Source of the DNA: Mastigamoeba balamuthi
Lineage: Eukaryota; Evosea; Mastigamoebida; Mastigamoebidae
Reading direction: 5' to 3'
Assembly: GCA_902651635.1 (NCBI GenBank)
Contig: CACRSC010000135.1
Span: 1-27,876, forward strand
Length of the DNA: 27,876 bases
Under the pieces are notes generated by a model, which worked only from the letters and a program-made list of their open reading frames with translations, did no database searches and was not told where the DNA came from. This document shows, in pieces, positions 1 to 9,391 of this stretch (its first letter is position 1; every line of letters starts with the position of its first letter). The translations under genes were made by a program, and so were the position numbers.

Positions 1-3000
1 ATGGCGCGCTGCATGAACCTGGAGGTGGCCCCTGCCACTGGCTGCCGTGTCTCCATCGTCGACGCTCCGCACGACGCCACGACCGCCGACGCGGCAGTGC
101 TCGCGCAGCACGTGTCGTCGCTGGCCTCGGGGGCCGTGTGGCTGCCAGAGACTGCTGTGCGGGGCGGTGAGCTGCGCGCACAGGTGATGCGCAAGGTACG
201 CAGTCATGGCCTCAGAGGCAAACCACAACAACTCACATTGAATGGCCCAACAGGAGCAGGCAGAGGACGCGCCTGCCAAGATCAAGATGGCGTCGTGCGG
301 CGGGCACTACATTGTGTCGCCACCCAGCAAGGGTGCCGCGGTGCTCAAGAGCCTGAGGCTGGAGGCGGTGCCGCGGAGGGCGGGGGCGCTGGTAGCGGGG
401 AAGGTGGAGGTCGCGGTCAAGGCGGCGTCGCTGAACTTCAGGGACGTGCTGTGCGCGGCGGGTGTGCTGCCGGCCGAGGCGATTGCTGGGTCGTGCTGGG
501 GCACAGCGCTGGGCTGCGAGTGCTCTGGGGTCGTGACGGCGGTGGGGGCCGGGTCGCAGTGGCACGTGGGCGACGAGGTTATCGCCTGGGCCTCCCACAG
601 GTCAGTCGCCTCGCGTTGCACTGGTTGTCCCTGCTGTTCAGCGCCACTCACATTCCGTAACTGCACAGCTTCGCGGGGAGCGTGGTCACCGAGGACGTGT
701 TCATCCGCTCCAAGCCGTCGTGGGCGTCGTTCGAGGAGGCCGCTGCTCTGCCCATCGTGTACGTGACGGCGCACTACGCCCTGGCGCACCAGTGCCGCGT
801 CAAGCCCGGCGAGTGGCTGCTGCTCCACTCGGCCGCTGGCGGCGTGGGCATCGCGGCCATCAACCTGGCCAGGGCGGCGGGCGTGCGGGTTATCGCGACG
901 GCGTCGAGGGGGAAGCACGAGTACCTGCGGTTGCTGGGGCTGGAGCACGTGCTGGACTCGGGGTCGCTGGAGTTCCACGAGGAGGTGATGCGCATCACCG
1001 AGGGGCGCGGCGTGGACGTGATCATCAACTCGCTGTCGGGCAAGGCGATCACGCAGAGCCTGCGGTGCCTGGCGCCGTTCGGGCGGTTTGTGGAGATCGG
1101 GAAGACGGACATCTACCGCGACAGCAAGCTGCCGCTGCGCCTGGTCGCCGACAACTGCACCTACTTTGCAGTCGACATCGACAAGATGACCCGCCAGCGC
1201 CCCCAGCTCACCAGCAGTCTCTTCGGCGAGGTCCTCGACATCATCGACCGCCTCCGCGCTGACGGCACTCTCGTCAAGGTCCGTTGTCTCCCAAGACAGG
1301 ACGACCACTCCCCCTTCGGATCCATCGTGTTGTTTGACTGACTGAATGGCATGCGGGCGATGGTGCAGCACAAGCTCAACGTGTTCCCGATGTCGCGGGC
1401 CAAGGACGGGTTCGCGGAGCTGGCCAAGGGGAAGCTGTTGGGCAAGGTTGTCTTCAACACCACGCTCGAGCAGGACGTGCTGGTCGACCCCAACGGCCAG
1501 CGCCCGGTGCTCGACCCCCGCGGCTCGTACATCGTGTCGGGCGGCACGTCGGGGTTCGGGCTGGCCACGGCGTCGTGGCTGGCAGCCCGCGGGGCGGGCA
1601 GGCTGGTGCTGCTCAGCCGCAGCGGCGCCGCCAGGGCCGACAGCCCGCGGGACGTCGAGACGCTCGGGGCGCTGATGCGGGCGGGGGTTGCGGTGGTGGC
1701 CAAGTGCGACGTGTCGGTGGCCGCGGACGTGGCGCGGGCGGTGGCGGCGGCCAAGGAGGGCGGGTTCGCGGTGCGGGGCGTGTTCCACGCGGCGGCGGTG
1801 TTCGACGACAGGCCGGTGGGGGCGATGGACGGGGAGTCGATGCGGCGGGTGGCGGGCCCCAAGGCGGTGGGGGCGTGGAACCTGCACGCGGCGACGGCCG
1901 CGGAGGAGGGCCTGGAGCACTTTGTGCTGTTCTCGTCCATCTCGGCGGTGATCGGCAACGCCGCCCAGACCAACTACGCCGCGGCCAACGCCTTCCTCGA
2001 CGCCCTGGCCCGGCTGCGGTCGGCTGCGGGCCTGCCGGCTGCGGTGGTCAACTGGGGCCCCATCGCGTCGCGCGGGTACCTGGCGAGGCCCGGGGCGGGC
2101 GGCAAGCGCGTGCTGGACCTGCTGGCGTCCAAGGGGTGGACGGCCCTGACGGCGGTGCAGGCTGAGTCTGTGCTGGACCGCGTGCTGCACGCGCCGCGGT
2201 GTGCCGACGCGCAGCTGATCGCGGCGGTGGTCGACTGGGAGCTGTTCGCGCGCGTCCTGCCGTCTGGCGGCGACCCCAGGCTGTCGGACCTGGTCGACAA
2301 GACCAGCGGACCCCGCCAATCCTCGGACACTGCAGAATCGGACCGCGAAGCCGCCCTGGCTGCAGAGACTGTCGCAGAGTGCCAGAAGATCATCTCGCAG
2401 CACCTCCAGAAGGTATCGATTTCCCATCATTCTTTTGTGTACTGACATGTCCGCGGTCGCAGTGCGTTGCTCGCGTGACGGGGGCGCCGAACGCAGAGAA
2501 GATCGACACTGAGACGGGGCTTCCGAGGCTGGGCCTGGACTCGCTGATGACGAACCAGCTGCAGTCGCTCATCTTCTCCGGCATCGGCCTCGACGTGCCG
2601 CTGATGCGTCTCGTCCGCGGCCCAACAATCACTTCTCTGTCGAGCGAGCTGGCGCAGGAGATCCAGATAAGCAAGGCCGCGTCAGCCAAGCCTGTGGCTG
2701 CGTCATCGTCACCCGCCCACACCGCTTCCTCCACGGTCCTGCCGAACAGCATCAACGCGAGCAGCCCCATTGGCAACGGCAACGGCAACGACAACCGCAA
2801 CGGCAACGACAACCGCAGCAGCAGCAGCAACAGCATCATCAGCAACAATTGCAGCATCAAGGTAAGCATAACACAGTTGGCCACCTTGTCATTAATCCCG
2901 ACCAACAGAACGAGCAGTGGTTCGCGGCAATGAACGATGTCAGGGATCCTGTCCTCCGCGTCTTCTGCATCCCGTTTCACCTCGGCGGTCCCAGCGCTTT

Positions 3001-3595
3001 TACGCTGTGGTCAGAGGCGCTGCAGAAGCTCGCGCCGCGCGTCGCCCTCTACGTCGCCCGCATCCCCGGCTGGGAGACCCGCGAGTCCGACACGCTTCCT
3101 GCGAGCCTGGCCGACGCTGTTCGTTCCATGGCCCACGCTGTCAACGCTATCGTCGCCGCGGACGAGGTCCCCTTCGTCGTCTACGGCCACTCTATCGGCG
3201 GGCTGTTCGCGTTCGAGCTCGTTCGCGAGCTGGCACGGACAACGCGCTACCCTGCGAGGCTGCTCGTCGGCGCCTGCGCAGCACCAAGCTCTTTCGTGGG
3301 AAGGAAAGACACCGAGGCCTTCACGATACCCGGGATGCAGACCAGGGCGTGCGGTGTCAGCTACACGGTCCAGGACGGCGAGCGTGTTCCATGCCCGGTA
3401 ACCGCATTCGTCGCGGGGGCTGACGACGTTTTCGCCGAGGAGTCGGTGAGGCTGTGGTCCAAGTTCGCGCCCGAGGGCTCGTTCAGCACTGTCGAGCTCG
3501 GCCCCAACTGCCCGCATCTCTTCCTCGGCATTCAGGGGCAGGACTCTCCCTCGTTTGCTGTGCTGCAGGCTGTCGTCAGTCATGTGAACGCTTGA
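1..3595 (+). CDS. Type I polyketide synthase, C-terminal part: ER-KR-ACP-thioesterase (5' partial)
   Basis: This is the tail of a modular iterative-type polyketide synthase, which reduces and releases an acyl chain held on its carrier domain. Proposed exons are 1-195, 254-600, 669-1278, 1369-2412, 2463-2861 and 2909-3595, with introns of 47-90 nt and matching phases; 1093 residues are visible. Domains in order: a linker; an MDR-type enoyl reductase (about residues 80-400, with LNFRDVL and HSAAGGVG); a ketoreductase (about 430-700, GGTSGFG, an FDD motif resembling the LDD of B-type KRs, SS near NYAAANAF); a carrier domain with the phosphopantetheine serine in GLDSL (about residue 759); an Asn/Ser-rich linker; and a thioesterase with GHSIGG (Ser near 960), an Asp in GADDVF and a His in CPHLF. 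The thioesterase resembles stand-alone type II editing thioesterases. KS, AT and DH domains would lie upstream, outside the window. The frame is open at base 1, so the ATG there is probably internal. Confidence 0.9.
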
Positions 3596-3930
3596 CTTGG
3601 TCGCTCAGCACTGCTCTGATGAATTGGCCCTCAACCAACAAAGATAATGGAGTTGCCCGGAAATTCACATCGTGAACAGTATCTTGTTGTTAGTGTTTTT
3701 GGAATAAGTCAATGAGGATTGTTTGGATATCATCAGGTCGCGAAGACGTCGCCCGGTTAGCAACAGCGAGCAAAGGACTTTCCTTTTGTTGAAACAATTT
3801 CCCACAGACACCCAGAAAATGGAATGTAAAAAGTCAAAAAGACACAAATGAAACTGAAATTGGAGACTAAAACAAGTGAGTGAGGATTTGTGGGCTTATG
3901 TCGGTGATGCTGCGGGATGGTGTCAGCAGG
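3596..3930. other. Convergent intergenic region, AT-richer
   Basis: This stretch separates the 3' ends of the PKS (+) and the TRIM-like gene (-). It is clearly AT-richer than the flanking coding DNA and holds no credible reading frame. It should contain both 3' UTRs and cleavage sites, but I see no canonical AATAAA on either strand. Confidence 0.6.
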
Positions 3931-5901
3931 CTAGAGGAGCTCGACTACGTCGCCCGTGTCCCGCAGAATGACCACGGGGACCAGCGCTGTGCCGCTGGGG
4001 AGCCCCTGGAAGGCGACGGGGCCGCACATGTCGCCCGATATGAAGACGACCTCCCCGGCCTGCGGGTCCACCTCGACCTGCACCACCACGTCGTTGCCCT
4101 GCAGCATCCGCTTGGAGCTGTCCGCGTCGGTGCTCAGGCGGTACTCCCTCCCGTTGTAGCGCTGCGGGGGCCCCGAGTAGAGCGAGCAGTCCCTGCAGAA
4201 GAGGTACCACCCGCACTGCGCGTAGTTGCGCTGCTCCGTCTGCCGGATGTCCCGGGGCGCCACGCCGATCATCACAGTCGAGCCGCACGTGCGCGCCACC
4301 CGCACGCCCCACCGCGTGACGGCGTCGCTGGCCAGCGGGGCCCTGGCGACGACCGTGGTGTCCCACGTGCCGTTGACTCCGCCCGTGTTGGTGGCCGTCG
4401 CGCAGCGGTCGTCGAGCTTGTAGTTGGGCCCCGGGGCCCACGTGCTCCTGTACTCGACGACGCCCTTGCCGTTGTAGCTCAGCAGCGCGAGCGGCGGACG
4501 GGCGCCCGCGGGGCCGCCCGCCCTGCTGGCAGCGCCGGGGCTCCGCTTGGCCTCGACGGTGGCGACCGCGCCCCACGCGTGCGGCCCCTTGGCGTCGCGG
4601 ACGCGCAGGCGCAGCGACATGCGGGCCGCGTCGACGGGGACCTCGCAGCTGCACTGCGGCCCCGTGTAGACCGTCTGGAACTGCGCCCTCGCGCCGCGCG
4701 CCTGCAGCTCGTAGCAGCACGCCTGCCCGGCCTCCTCTGCGGGCCTCCACGACGCCCTCACGCAGCCCTCGGCCGCCTCGACGCTCAGCTTGGGCGCTGC
4801 CATCCGCGGGGCCACAGAGCCCAGCGCGGCCAGCGACCTGCACAGCTCCGCCGCCTCGGCGGCCCCGAAGAAGCCCAGGCGTGCGCGCTCTGCAGCGGCT
4901 GCCACGGCCGAGGCCGCGTGGCTGCTCCGGCCCCGGGCCTCGCGGGCCGCACGGCACAGCGCCTCGGCCGCGTCGACGGCGCCCGCGTGGCTCGGCCCCA
5001 GGCGCACGGCTGCCCGCGCGGCGCTCGCGACGGCCAGGGCGAGGTCGGCCTCGGCGACGGCAGCGGCGCCCGTCTCGCGGAGGGCTTCGCGCGCGCTGCT
5101 GGCGGCCTCGGCGACGGTCTGCACGAGCTCGCGTTCGCGCGAGTCGAGAGCAGTGCGGATGCAGCCGAACGCGGCGCGGACGCGGGCCGTGGCCTTGGCG
5201 GCTGAGGCGTCGGCCTCCTGGAGTGCCGAGGCCACGGCGGCGGCCGTCTGGGGGGCCGAGGAGAGCAGCGGGGCGAGGACGTCGTCGAGAGCCGACTGCA
5301 CGGCTGCGATGGCGGGCTCCGCGGCCTCGGAGCGAAGCACCGTCGCGTGGCCGTGGTGCCTGCCGCCTGCGTACGCGCACCGCCAGCAGCAGAGCTGCCG
5401 CTCGAGCGTGCAGAAGACGCTGAGGGGCTCGTGGTGGTCCGGGCACTGCCCCAGCAGATATTCCGTTGATTCTGCGATGACGTGTGGAATCCTGGAATCG
5501 CGCTGGTGGCCGCGGGCGAAGGCCAGCGCGTGCACGCGGGCGTCGCACTGCGCGCACAGGCGTCCCCGGCACTGGGGGCACCAGACGGCGGCCTCGGCCT
5601 CGGAGCAGGCGTCGCACCTGGCCGGTGCCGCGTCCGCCGCGGGAGATTCTTCCGGCGACACGTCACCGACGGTATCTGGCGGGATCTCGAGGCCGCAGGA
5701 GCGCACGAGGGCCACGAGGGGCGCCAGGGCAGACGGCCGCGAGCACACGGAGGCGTCGCAGCGGCACGAGGGGCAGCGGGGGGTCGCGGAGCACGCGGAG
5801 CAGACGCTGTGGCCGCAGCTGAGGCTCAGGGGCCGCCGTGGCCCCTCTGCCGCGTAGTCCTGACGGCACACGCCGCAACGGAGCCCGCTGCCCGCGTCCA
5901 T
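3931..5901 (-). CDS. TRIM-like protein: RING, two B-boxes, coiled coil, FN3-like, SPRY-like
   Basis: This is a 656-residue, single-exon protein with the full tripartite RING/B-box/coiled-coil layout, probably an E3 ubiquitin ligase. The RING finger is C9-x2-C12-x16-C29-x-H31-x2-C34-x2-C37-x5-C43-x2-C46. B-box 1 runs C96 to H132 (CDAC...CPQC...CAQC...GHQ) and B-box 2 runs C153 to H185 (CPDHH...CCWRC...HHGH). An Ala/Glu/Arg-rich helical region (about 186-385) should form the coiled coil, followed by a short FN3-like beta domain (about 390-475) and a C-terminal region with SPRY-like spacing (GVNGTWDTTV, GVRVARTCGS, the closing VPVVILRD). The ATG at 5901 sits directly before the RING; upstream in-frame sequence reads as leader or as antisense of the neighbouring gene. 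It is divergent from the MYND-methyltransferase gene 246 bp away. RING and B-boxes are certain; the FN3 and SPRY calls are by eye. Confidence 0.85.
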   Translation of the reverse strand: MDAGSGLRCGVCRQDYAAEGPRRPLSLSCGHSVCSACSATPRCPSCRCDASVCSRPSALAPLVALVRSCGLEIPPDTVGDVSPEESPAADAAPARCDACSEAEAAVWCPQCRGRLCAQCDARVHALAFARGHQRDSRIPHVIAESTEYLLGQCPDHHEPLSVFCTLERQLCCWRCAYAGGRHHGHATVLRSEAAEPAIAAVQSALDDVLAPLLSSAPQTAAAVASALQEADASAAKATARVRAAFGCIRTALDSRERELVQTVAEAASSAREALRETGAAAVAEADLALAVASAARAAVRLGPSHAGAVDAAEALCRAAREARGRSSHAASAVAAAAERARLGFFGAAEAAELCRSLAALGSVAPRMAAPKLSVEAAEGCVRASWRPAEEAGQACCYELQARGARAQFQTVYTGPQCSCEVPVDAARMSLRLRVRDAKGPHAWGAVATVEAKRSPGAASRAGGPAGARPPLALLSYNGKGVVEYRSTWAPGPNYKLDDRCATATNTGGVNGTWDTTVVARAPLASDAVTRWGVRVARTCGSTVMIGVAPRDIRQTEQRNYAQCGWYLFCRDCSLYSGPPQRYNGREYRLSTDADSSKRMLQGNDVVVQVEVDPQAGEVVFISGDMCGPVAFQGLPSGTALVPVVILRDTGDVVELL

Positions 5902-6147
5902 CCTGTGGCCAGCGAATGCCCGGAGAGCTCCCGAGCGCTGCCAGGAATAGAACTGCTCTGAGATACCCCTGAGGGCTGGCCAGCAGCGGCCCCGCACAGC
6001 AGGGCACAGCTGCACGTTGGTGCTCTCGTTGGTTCGGGCAACGCCAGGACAGGGGGCGCAGTGTGTCAGCGGTGACGTCAGGAGGGATGATATTTCCTGG
6101 CAGATATTTCTCTCCAGGCCCCGCAAAACCCAACGGGCGCCCCGGGG
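5902..6147. promoter_or_regulatory. Bidirectional promoter region with two GATATTTC elements
   Basis: This is the shared upstream region of the divergent TRIM-like (-) and MYND-methyltransferase (+) genes. GATATTTC occurs twice, 15 bp apart, at 6088-6095 and 6103-6110, about 40-60 bp before the ATG at 6148. Related sequences lie upstream of other genes here. No TATA box is evident. The promoter role is inferred. Confidence 0.4.
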
Positions 6148-7462
6148 ATGTCTGCGCTGCGCTGCGCTGTGTGCGGGGCCACGGGGGGCCTCAAGGCGTG
6201 CTCGCGCTGCCACTCGGAGTACTACTGCAGCGCCGAGCACCAGCGCGCGCACTGGAAGGCCCACAAGCCCCGCTGCTCCGCCCCCATCGCCTCCGGTGCC
6301 CCCATCGCCTCCACCGCCTCGAGCGTCGTCTCCGGCGCCTCGAGCGTCGCCTCCAGTGGCCCCAGCGCCGCATCCGGCGCCTCTGCCGCGCCCGCGAGGG
6401 TGTGGAGGGGCACGGACTCGGCCAAGAAGGAGTACGGCAGCGTGGAGGAGCTGTGGCAGGCGGTGCCCAGGGCGCAGTGGTACAGCCTCGCAGGTGCGCA
6501 CCTCCGCTGCCCCCGCCCGCCGCCCTCTGACGTGGCGCACGCGCGCTGCCCCCCGCCGTTTGTGCTGTGGGGCTCCATGTCGCTCTCTCCCTGTGGGCCA
6601 GAGGCATGCCATCGCCCTTGTCTAGAGACCCCGTGTGCTGCCCGCCAATTGGCCCCGTGGATTCAATTGATTTGGTCTGAGGCGAAAATTTCAGGCCAAT
6701 AAAGACTGCGGGTGCCGCCCTTATGCCGGGGGAGGGGGGACGCACGGGCGGGGCTGCGCAGCTCACGCGCTGGTGTGCGCCGACCTGCTGCAGACAGCTA
6801 CTGGAAGGGCGTGCCCCCGACGGTGGACGGCATGCTCGGCGGGCTCTCCGAGGTCGACGCGGCCGACGTGCGCGGCAGCCGCGAGCTCCTGCGCTCCCTC
6901 AAGCTCCACTCGCACGCGCGCGCCCTCGACTGCGGCGCCGGCATCGGCCGCGTCACGCGCCACGTCCTCGCGCCGCTCTTCGACCGCGTCGACCTCGTCG
7001 ACCAGTGCCCCGGCTTCGTCGACAGCGCCCGCGCAGGTCCCAGAGCCCCAACGCCAAGCCCCTGCTCACTTGCGCCCCCGCGCAGGCCTCGCGGACCTCA
7101 AGAACGTCGGGAGGCTCGAGTGCTGCGGCCTGCAGGACCTCGAGTTCGGCCCCGGGGAGGCGTACGACGTGGTGTGGGTGCAGTGGGTGATCATCTACCT
7201 GACCGACGACGACCTGGTGCGGTTCGTGCGGCGCTGCGCGGGCGCGCTGGCCCCGGGCGGCGTCGTCTGCGTCAAGGACAACGTCACGCGCGGCGGCGAG
7301 TTCTGGGCGGACCTCTCGGACAACAGCATCATCCGCAGCGACGCGCACATGCGGGCGCTGTTCGCCAGGGCCGGCGTGACCGTCAGGATGGCGCGGGACC
7401 AGACGGGCCTCCCCAAGGACCTCTTCCCCGTCAAGACCTACGTGCTCGCCAGCAGCAGCTGA
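6148..7462 (+). CDS. MYND zinc finger fused to NTMT1-type protein alpha-N-terminal methyltransferase
   Basis: Predicted SAM-dependent enzyme that methylates the free alpha-amino group of target proteins, as NTMT1/METTL11A does. Exons are 6148-6493, 6794-7036 and 7086-7462 (introns of 300 and 49 nt, phases consistent), giving 321 residues. Residues 6-43 form a MYND finger, C6-x2-C9-x8-C18-x2-C21-x5-C27-x3-H31-x7-H39-x3-C43, with His where Cys is usual at 31. A Ser/Ala linker follows. The catalytic part has the family signatures SYWKGVPPTVDGMLGG (117 on), DCGAGIGR (161-168, SAM binding), CCGLQD (209-214) and YDVVWVQWV (223 on). The N-terminal helix of the methyltransferase (EYGSVEELW...QWYSLA) is encoded in the same exon as the finger, so this is a true fusion rather than two adjacent genes. 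The finger may recruit partners bearing proline-rich motifs (inference). Confidence 0.9.
6494..6793 (+). other. Long intron 1 of the MYND-methyltransferase gene, with an internal AATAAA
   Basis: This 300-nt GTGCGC...CAG intron is much longer than its neighbours. It holds an AT-rich ATTCAATTGATTT stretch (6661-6673) and an AATAAA hexamer at 6698-6703. If intron 1 were retained, reading would continue through it to a TAA that overlaps that hexamer. A short MYND-only isoform is therefore possible but unproven. Confidence 0.5.
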
Positions 7463-7586
7463 GGGGAGGCTTCTCTCTCCAGCGCAGGGGGACCGCAGAG
7501 GCTCGCCGACACCGCCGCTGCTATTAACACAACTCTCTATTCGAACAGGAGCACCGCTGCTGTCTGCCACCGCTCCTCACGTCTCG

Positions 7587-8944
7587 TTACAGCTCTCCCT
7601 CGTCTGCGGGCTTTGGGGAGCCGATCTGCTCCACAAACGACAGCACGCGGAGGAGTGGGTCTGAGCGCCCGTTGCGGCACAGCCGGTCACTGGTGAGCCT
7701 GGCGCCCCCGCCCTCGTTGGCCGGCAGCAGCGACCCGTACTCCCTGCGGTACTCGTCCATGGCCTCGTCGTACAGGTCGTCGGAGCCCTCGTCCTCGTCG
7801 TCCTCGGCTGGGGCGAACGCGGGCGGAGCGGACCCCAGCGCAGTGCCAGAGCCGCCTGAGCGCTCGTCGCTGTCCGAGTGCCAGCAGCTGGACCTGCGCT
7901 GCCTCTTCCTCGGGTGGCCCTCGGACAGAGCCCGCAGCGAGCTGGGGCTCCTCTTCCTGCGGCGCCCCGCCCCGTCGAGCCACGAGGCGCCCGAGGCGTC
8001 GGCCTCTGTGGGCTCTGCGACGCAGCCGGCGGTGTTGAGGAGCATGAGGTCCGCGACGAAGCGCGGCACGCCGGTGATGCGCGTGCGCTGCTCGCCGCGC
8101 TGGAACAGGACGTCCCAGGCGTCGGTGGCCCGCGGCGGCCGCGGCGTGTCGGCGGCGAAGACGGCCTCGCCGCTGTGCAGCTCGCGGTGCAGCCGGGGGC
8201 AGAGCGCCAGCGTGGTGTGCTCGCTGCGCAGGTAGTACAGCATGCCCCCGCGGTCGACCCACCGGCAGCCCTGCTCCTCGACGAGCCTACGCGCCTCGGC
8301 GCAGAGCTCCGAGTACCTCGCCTGCTGGCCCTGTTGCGCAGCGCTGAGCGCGGGAGGGGCTCCGGGGAGGAGGGCCGCGTGCGCTGTCGGTGGCCAACGA
8401 GCAGCGGGGCACCAGGTGGTGGCGCTCGCCGAAGTTGCCCGTGATCAGGCAGGGCACGGGGCCTGCGAGGCCACGGCGGGGCGCGTGCGCGAAGGGGACC
8501 TGCTCTGGCAGCTTGTCTCCCAGAAGGATGAGGTAGCGCTGCGTCTTCCGGCGGGCCTCCTCGGCCCTTGCATTTGCCTCTGCCTCCCTGGTCCTGTACT
8601 CCTCGGCCCTTGCATTTGCCTCAGCGATCCTGGCACGTGACTTTGCGCTCTGGGCCGCGAGCTCGGCGATGTGGGACTCGATCTGTGCGATCTGCTTCAG
8701 CAGCTCCGTTCTCTCCGCGTCTGAGGGCACATGGGCACGAGTGAGGGAGTGCATGGCCATCGCCCACCCACCCACGTGGCGCACGCAGACGCACCAGCGG
8801 CGGACATGGCAAGGACACGAGATACGAGGTTCCGAAACAATTGCTGTCGAGATTCGGCATGAGGTGGTCGGGTGTGCCGGTGTCACCAGCCATGTCACCA
8901 CGGCCCTCGAATAAAAGGCGTGCGTCATCTGCCGTTCTGAGCAT
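7587..8944 (-). CDS. Coiled-coil protein with HNH_2-like domain
   Basis: Proposed exons are 8944-8785, 8720-8399 and 8343-7587, giving about 412 residues. The first intron is GTGCGC...CAG. The second junction is uncertain: a GTGCCC donor at 8412 with an acceptor at 8331 also keeps frame. The N-terminus is followed by a charged coiled coil with near-repeats of EANARAEE. Next comes CLITGNFGERHHLVPRC, then ALCPRLHRELHSG, a spacing that resembles the HNH_2 family (C-x2-TG ... HLVPR ... L-x4-LH). Where HNH_2 usually has Asn before the last motif I read Thr (EHTTLAL), so nuclease activity is doubtful. The C-terminal half is Arg/Ser-rich, then acidic (EDDEDEGSDD). The start at 8944 is supported by a TATA-like element about 100 bp upstream. 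Confidence 0.6.
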
Positions 8945-9391
8945 TGTCGCAGAGGCCGAACATTTATGTGCACAGCGCCGGGACAGTGTGCGCTTTGCTT
9001 TTCGGAAAACGAGCAGCAAAGAGAAGAAGAGGAGCCCAAGCCATTTATAGACCCGGCCGTGGGCTGTGGGGGTCCGGTCTCTGCGGGTCACGCAGGCAGC
9101 GCAGGGCGGGACCGCAGCATCTCGGGGGCTCGTGGGCGCGGACCCTGTCAGGGGGCTGTTTCTTCACAAGAGGGGCGGGTTGATTTCCCGAGAGAGGCAT
9201 TTCCTTCGCCCACGTCCGCGAACCTCCAGAACAGTCGTCAACGTTCAGTGCACCAAACAGCGCTGAGTCACGAAGGAAAAGCAGCTCCCCGATATCACTG
9301 CCCTTCATTATTTCTCCCATTTCGCAGCAGCAGTGCGGAACGCCCTCCAGCGCAGCGGGAAGAGAGCAGAGCAGAGCAGAGCACGCTTGCA
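8945..9391. promoter_or_regulatory. Bidirectional intergenic region between HNH_2-like and arrestin-fold genes
   Basis: This 447-bp divergent region has a minus-strand TATA-like box near 9046, a GATATC at 9291-9296 about 95 bp before the arrestin ATG, and a purine-rich GCAGA repeat (about 9364-9382) just before that ATG. I see no gene inside it. Confidence 0.4.
9043..9049 (-). promoter_or_regulatory. TATA-like element for the HNH_2-like gene
   Basis: On the minus strand the sequence reads CTATAAATGG, about 100 bp upstream of the ATG at 8944. A similar TATAAAG precedes the F-box-like gene. Position and sequence fit a TATA box; there is no other support. Confidence 0.4.

Noticed and set aside
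307-2448. A 713-codon open frame antisense to the PKS
   Set aside because: The plus strand encodes clear ER and KR motifs with consistent introns; the antisense product is His/Arg/Pro-rich with no domain.
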